Positions 7,302-10,309 of a DNA stretch of 10,309 nucleotides are shown here, one piece after another. Every line of letters starts with the position of its first letter. Within the stretch, counting starts at the first letter, position 1. The notes under the pieces are model-generated. The model was not told the origin of the DNA. It made no database searches and saw only the letters and a list, made by a program, of their open reading frames with translations. Made by a program: the position numbers and the translations under genes. Origin of the DNA: Paracoccaceae bacterium (GTDB lineage Bacteria > Pseudomonadota > Alphaproteobacteria > Rhodobacterales > Rhodobacteraceae); the NCBI GenBank assembly GCA_026982275.1, contig JALSHK010000440.1, positions 1 to 10,309 on the forward strand, written 5' to 3'.

Positions 7302-7331
7302 ATTATACTATTTGCACCCCTAAGGGAACAA
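7302..7331 (-). promoter_or_regulatory. Candidate promoter of the cpaE-cpaA operon
   Basis: On the minus strand a perfect TATAAT (7307-7302) lies in an AT-rich stretch. A poor -35-like TTGTTC (7331-7326, three matches to TTGACA) lies 18 nt upstream. Transcription would begin near 7295 and give a leader of about 50 nt before cpaE. The weak -35 suggests that an activator may be needed. A promoter is expected here because a strong terminator ends the upstream unit. Confidence 0.4.
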
Positions 7332-7506
7332 AAGTAAAATTGAACGGATTTGAAGTGAAATGACACGACTCACCCTCTGAAACCATCACAAATAGACACA
7401 TACTGTAAAACCATGAACTATTACGCGAAGATCCGCCTATGGGCCTATCATCAGGGATTAACTATATTTAAACGCTAATGAAATTGCAAGATATGCCTGC
7501 GCAAAT
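7332..7506. other. Non-coding remainder of the cpaE upstream region
   Basis: Between the candidate cpaE promoter and the terminator of the cpaC unit lie about 175 bases with no gene that I can support. The stretch is AT-richer than the coding DNA around it. It includes a TTAA-N6-TTAA pair (7458-7471), one base short of the full CtrA spacing of 7. It also holds a 21-codon plus-strand reading frame (7413-7478) without a ribosome site. I see no tRNA, riboswitch or clear RNA fold. Confidence 0.4.
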
Positions 7507-7536
7507 AAAAACCCCTCCCGGCGGGGCCGGAAGGGG
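7507..7536 (-). terminator. Intrinsic terminator after the OmpA-family gene
   Basis: On the minus strand an 11-bp stem (7536-7526 with 7522-7512) contains one G-T wobble and closes a 3-base loop. It is followed by TTTTT and then ATTT. It begins 31 nt after the stop of the OmpA-family gene. The GC-rich stem with a T-tract is a textbook rho-independent terminator and should end the cpaC-ompA transcript before cpaE. Confidence 0.9.
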
Positions 7537-7567
7537 GGGGAGAGGAGGAAATTCCGGAAAAACCGGG

Positions 7568-8197
7568 CTAGTTGAGCGAGAGGGCGGATGACGAGGCCAG
7601 ATCGCCGCCACCGCTGACATAATTGCCATAGACGATAACGGCTCGTTTGCCGTCAAAATCGGATGGCGAGGTATTGGGCGCAAAGCCTACAACATCTGTA
7701 ACCGTGCGCCGGTTGAGCCGCTCGCGATCCGGCGTGTTGACTACCGGCTGGGTTTCTCCGAGTGAGGAATAGGCTTCGAGCCGGTTGCGGGGCACCCCTT
7801 GGGCCACAAGGAAATTGACCACGGCCCGCGCCCGGCGCAAGCCAAGGCGACGGTTGTAGGCATCAGAGCCGACCTTGTCTGTGTGGCCATATACCCGGAA
7901 TTTCACGGTTTCTGTGGCGATGATCCATTGTGCTTGCTGGCGCAATATCCTTTGGGCTTCTCCGTCGAGCCGGGTCGAGTTGAAGTCGAAATTGACCATG
8001 GTTGGCACATCTTCGCGGAACTGCTTGGACAGATTTTGCAAATAGGCTACAGAGCCGCCTTGTCCGGTTTGCACCAGAAAGTTTTGCTCGCTGGCATCCG
8101 AGAAGCTGATCTGGTTTGGCAGGGTGCCTGCGGTTTCGAGGCAGCCTCCAAGGGCAATCAATGCGGTAAAGCCGATGATTTTATTTAGCGTTTTCAT
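7568..8197 (-). CDS. OmpA-family lipoprotein in the CpaD/RcpB position of the tad locus
   Basis: This 209-residue protein has a lipoprotein signal peptide ending in ALGGC (Cys19). A linker follows, then an OmpA-like C-terminal domain (about 66-170). Visible OmpA marks are VNFDFNSTRLD (68-78), VYGHTDKVGSDAYNRRLGLR (102-121), with D107 and the following arginines as likely peptidoglycan contacts, and LNRRTVTDVV (161-170). Such domains bind peptidoglycan. A tail rich in Ser and Gly (about 190-209) follows. Its place between cpaC and cpaE is that of the lipoprotein CpaD/RcpB, so it probably anchors or stabilises the secretin in the periplasm; that is inference. The ATG at 8197 is 4 nt after cpaC, and its ribosome site GGAG lies within the last codons of cpaC, so translation is probably coupled. 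Confidence 0.9.
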   Translation of the reverse strand: MKTLNKIIGFTALIALGGCLETAGTLPNQISFSDASEQNFLVQTGQGGSVAYLQNLSKQFREDVPTMVNFDFNSTRLDGEAQRILRQQAQWIIATETVKFRVYGHTDKVGSDAYNRRLGLRRARAVVNFLVAQGVPRNRLEAYSSLGETQPVVNTPDRERLNRRTVTDVVGFAPNTSPSDFDGKRAVIVYGNYVSGGGDLASSSALSLN

Positions 8198-8201
8198 GAT
8201 C

Positions 8202-9596
8202 CTACTCCATCACATAGCCGGCGGAGCCATTAAGGCCCAGCTGGGTAATCGAGCTTCTGGGGGCGGCGCCTTCGGTGCGGCCTGTCAAGAATAGCTCGGC
8301 TTCTGTTGGAATGCGCATCCGGTCCGTTGGCAGGGCCAGCGCGTTGGTGGAGGTCGGGGTTACCAGATGCGGGGTAACGATGATCACCAGCTCGGTCTGT
8401 CTGCGCTGGAATTCCGCAGAGCGAAACAGCGCCCCGAGAATGGGAACATCGCCAAGCCAGGGCACCTGACCGGAAAGATCGCTGAAATCATCCTGAAGCA
8501 AGCCCGCAATCGCAAAGCTCTGGCCGTCGCGCATCTCGACCGTGGTGCTGGCGCGGCGCACCTTGAAGGCCGCAATCGAAAGCCCGGTGGCGGAGGTGAA
8601 GGATGTATCCTTGTCGATCGAGCTTACCGTGGTTTCAAGCTCCAGATTGATGAGATCACCGTCAATAACGGTCGGCAGGAAGTTCAGCTCCACCCCGAAC
8701 GGACGATAGGTAACGGTAATCGAGTTGGAATCATTGTCGCCCTGCACCGGAACCGGATATTCTCCACCGGCAAGGAAGCTGGCGGATTGGCCGGAAATGG
8801 CCACAATATTGGGTTCGGCCAGGGTGCGGGCCATGCCCTTGCTTTCCAGCGCCTCGATCAGCACATTTACCGCCAGACCGCCAATGCCAAAGCCGATGCC
8901 GATGGCCCCGCTGGAAGCTGCGCTCGAGCTTACACCACCTGTGGTGACACCAAAGCTGCCACTACCCAGAGCGACGCTGTTAGTTGCGATCCCGTTATCG
9001 ATCCCGACAGAAGAGCCAAGGCTTTTCGCGACCGAACGCTGCATTTCTGCAAAACGCACTTGCAGCATCACCTGCTGCGAGCCACCCACCATCATCAGGT
9101 TGGTGACCTTGCCCGGGGCATAGCGCTCGGCCAGCTCCAAAGCGCGATCCACCTTGCGAGAGCCTGAAACCCGGCCCGAAAGCACAATACCGTCATTGGC
9201 GGTGCGCACTTCGATCGGTTCGTTTGGAAGAATTTCCGCCAACCGCTCTTTGAATTCCGCAATATCGGGAGATACCCGCACATCTACATTGGCAACCAGC
9301 CTGCCATCTTGATCAAAGATCGTCAGCGTCGTTGCGCCCGGGGTTTTCCCGAGTACATAAATCGAGCGGTCCGAAAGTGAAGCAATATCGGCAATGGCCG
9401 GATTGGCCACCGATAGCTCTGCAAACGGGCGGTCGCTTTCAACAACGATAGCGCGATTGACCGAAACGGAAATCTTGCTGGCCACCGCACCACGGGAAAC
9501 GGTTAGCACTGCATTTTGCGCAAAGACCGAGCTGGCCATTGGCGCGGATAGAACGAATCCCATCAGACCCGCCCTAATCAGGGTGTTTAACTGCAT
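8202..9596 (-). CDS. cpaC: CpaC/RcpA, outer-membrane secretin of the Flp pilus
   Basis: This 464-residue protein forms the outer-membrane channel for the Flp pilus. It has a Sec signal peptide (cleavage likely after VFA at 26) and a pilus-specific N-terminal secretin domain (about 29-110, including DRPFAELSVANPAIADI and GKTPGATTLTIFD). A BON-like segment (about 112-170) and the secretin core (about 240-412) follow. The core contains LAEPNIVAISGQSASFLAGG (259-278) and the family signature VPWLGDVPILGALFR (378-392), then VIIVTPHLV. A Gly/Ser-rich stretch (211-240) lies where the gate region starts. I chose the ATG at 9596 because AGGA lies 5 nt upstream and it yields a clean signal peptide; an in-frame GTG at 9620 would add eight residues. 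Confidence 0.96.
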   Translation of the reverse strand: MQLNTLIRAGLMGFVLSAPMASSVFAQNAVLTVSRGAVASKISVSVNRAIVVESDRPFAELSVANPAIADIASLSDRSIYVLGKTPGATTLTIFDQDGRLVANVDVRVSPDIAEFKERLAEILPNEPIEVRTANDGIVLSGRVSGSRKVDRALELAERYAPGKVTNLMMVGGSQQVMLQVRFAEMQRSVAKSLGSSVGIDNGIATNSVALGSGSFGVTTGGVSSSAASSGAIGIGFGIGGLAVNVLIEALESKGMARTLAEPNIVAISGQSASFLAGGEYPVPVQGDNDSNSITVTYRPFGVELNFLPTVIDGDLINLELETTVSSIDKDTSFTSATGLSIAAFKVRRASTTVEMRDGQSFAIAGLLQDDFSDLSGQVPWLGDVPILGALFRSAEFQRRQTELVIIVTPHLVTPTSTNALALPTDRMRIPTEAELFLTGRTEGAAPRSSITQLGLNGSAGYVME

Positions 9597-9601
9597 TGTG
9601 A

Positions 9602-9605
9602 TCCT
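9602..9605 (-). promoter_or_regulatory. Ribosome binding site deciding the cpaC start
   Basis: On the minus strand AGGA is followed by TCACA and then ATG at 9596. It lies inside the longer frame beginning at the GTG at 9620, so it argues for the shorter product, whose N-terminus is a normal signal peptide. Confidence 0.55.
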
Positions 9606-9708
9606 GCCTCTCAAAACCACTATATGAAAATCGATGAACGGATCTTTTGCCCGTCCTTGCGAACAGCATGGCTCAAATCGGATTCAATTGCAAGAATCAA
9701 TGTGTTAG

Positions 9709-9736
9709 ATAGTACTGTTGAAGTCATATTTACCAA
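9709..9736 (-). promoter_or_regulatory. Tentative promoter for cpaC-ompA
   Basis: On the minus strand TTGGTA (9736-9731, four matches to TTGACA) and TACTAT (9714-9709, four matches to TATAAT) are separated by 16 nt. The -35 candidate overlaps the T-tract of the cpaB terminator. A promoter should lie somewhere in the 190-bp gap if the terminator works, but neither hexamer is strong. Confidence 0.25.
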
Positions 9737-9761
9737 AAAACGCGGCACCAGGCCGCGTTTT
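9735..9761 (-). terminator. Intrinsic terminator after cpaB
   Basis: A perfect 10-bp inverted repeat (9737-9746 with 9752-9761, core CGCGGC/GCCGCG) closes a 5-base loop. On the minus strand it ends in a run of six T (9740-9735). It starts about 25 nt after the cpaB stop. The flanking A and T runs make it symmetrical, so it could act in both directions, but only cpaB points into it here. Confidence 0.88.
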
Positions 9762-9786
9762 CTTGCTCAAGTCGATGTTGTTTTGC

Positions 9787-10309
9787 TCAGTCGCAAGGCA
9801 CTTCGATCTGAACGACCTCCACCCCGCGCCGCTCGCGGCGATAGCAGACCGGAGCTTCCTCTACCTCTATGATTTCATTGCCAATTAATGAAGATGTGTC
9901 CACTTCAAGCGTGCCCGTCGTGCTGGTATCTTCAACCCCTCTGAGCGACAGGGTCAGGCTGCCGGAGGATTGGAACTGTACCAAATTTGCAACAATACTC
10001 GGAGAAACTTGCAATGTGACCGTTCTGGCGACGGTTGGACGCAGGGTGTTTTGCTCGGATTGCTGGTCGATTGCGATAATTTTGACCTTTTCGAGGATCA
10101 AAATCGTAACAACCTTGTTCCGGCTTTGACCGGTCCAGTAGATATCGACCTCATCGCCGGGTTGAATGAAGCCGGAAACGCCCGAAGCCACATCCACCCG
10201 AATGGCAAAGGCGCGGGTGCCCGGCTCCAGCAGGGTGTTCACCCCGATATCCTCGCCGAAATCGGTTATTTTGGAATTCAACAGCGGCTCGCCCGCCTCA
10301 ACGGGACGC
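9787..10309 (-). CDS. cpaB: CpaB/RcpC, pilus assembly protein, C-terminal part only
   Basis: The 5' end lies beyond the right edge; 173 residues are visible. The frame stays open through the edge (RPVEAGEPLLNSKI...), so the TTG at 10281 is an internal leucine codon, not a start. The visible start belongs to a SAF-type (antifreeze-like) domain: AGEPLL, followed by LLEPGTRAFAIRVD. It continues with the RcpC/CpaB domain (GFIQPGDEVDIYWTG and TVTLQVSPSIVANLVQFQ). CpaB is a periplasmic, membrane-anchored protein needed for Flp pilus assembly and thought to assist the secretin. Two cysteines near the C-terminus (VCYRRE and VPCD) could pair. It is followed by a strong terminator, so it probably closes a transcript that starts outside the window, perhaps with the pilin gene. 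Confidence 0.92.
   Translation of the reverse strand, partial: RPVEAGEPLLNSKITDFGEDIGVNTLLEPGTRAFAIRVDVASGVSGFIQPGDEVDIYWTGQSRNKVVTILILEKVKIIAIDQQSEQNTLRPTVARTVTLQVSPSIVANLVQFQSSGSLTLSLRGVEDTSTTGTLEVDTSSLIGNEIIEVEEAPVCYRRERRGVEVVQIEVPCD

Noticed and set aside
7413..7478. 21-codon plus-strand frame beginning ATGAACTATTACGCG
   Set aside because: It has no Shine-Dalgarno sequence, promoter or hydrophobic pattern; chance occurrence in a non-coding gap is likely.
7468..7683. Minus-strand frame overlapping the OmpA-family 3' end
   Set aside because: It is out of frame with the OmpA gene, runs through the terminator hairpin, and its proline-rich product comes from the G-run.
8367..9167. Plus-strand frame of 266 codons opposite cpaC
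   Set aside because: It is antisense to the secretin core and has no recognisable domain or ribosome site.
9624..9872. Plus-strand frame starting in the cpaB-cpaC gap
   Set aside because: It reads through the cpaB terminator hairpin and into the antisense of cpaB. Its C-terminus is Arg/Pro-rich shadow sequence.

Overview
The window holds most of a tad (tight adherence, Flp/type IVc pilus) locus from an alphaproteobacterium. The organism is probably a Rhodobacterales member. The reasons are moderately GC-rich coding DNA with AT-rich gaps, the Caulobacter/Rhodobacter-type order cpaB-cpaC-(OmpA lipoprotein)-cpaE-cpaF-tadB-tadC, and two TPR lipoproteins followed by a small prepilin peptidase. 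The taxonomic call is an inference from gene order and protein style, not from a marker gene.

All recognised genes lie on the minus strand, so the locus reads from right to left. At the right edge is the 3' part of cpaB (10309-9787), followed by a perfect 10-bp hairpin terminator. A 190-bp gap then leads to cpaC (outer-membrane secretin) and, 4 nt after it, an OmpA-family lipoprotein in the slot of CpaD/RcpB. A second strong terminator (7507-7536) ends that pair. After a non-coding stretch of about 320 bp (7248-7567) with a promoter-like sequence comes a compact seven-gene run: cpaE/tadZ, cpaF/tadA, tadB, tadC, tadD, a second TPR lipoprotein, and cpaA/tadV. Gaps within this run are 0-21 nt. 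At the left edge an unrecognised plus-strand gene runs convergently into cpaA; the two stop codons share the same CTAG.

Together these genes encode the assembly machine. CpaF is the hexameric ATPase motor and TadB/TadC form the inner-membrane platform. TadZ/CpaE localises the machine. CpaC is the outer-membrane pore, helped by CpaB, the OmpA-type lipoprotein and the TPR lipoproteins. CpaA matures the prepilin. The pilin gene itself (flp/pilA) and the minor pilins tadE/tadG are not in the window.

I do not see a previously undescribed system here. The points worth a second look are regulatory: two strong terminators split the locus into three transcription units, an 8-mer is shared upstream of the two downstream units, and a CtrA-like half-site sits at the cpaE promoter. 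The unrecognised convergent gene at the left edge is also worth checking.
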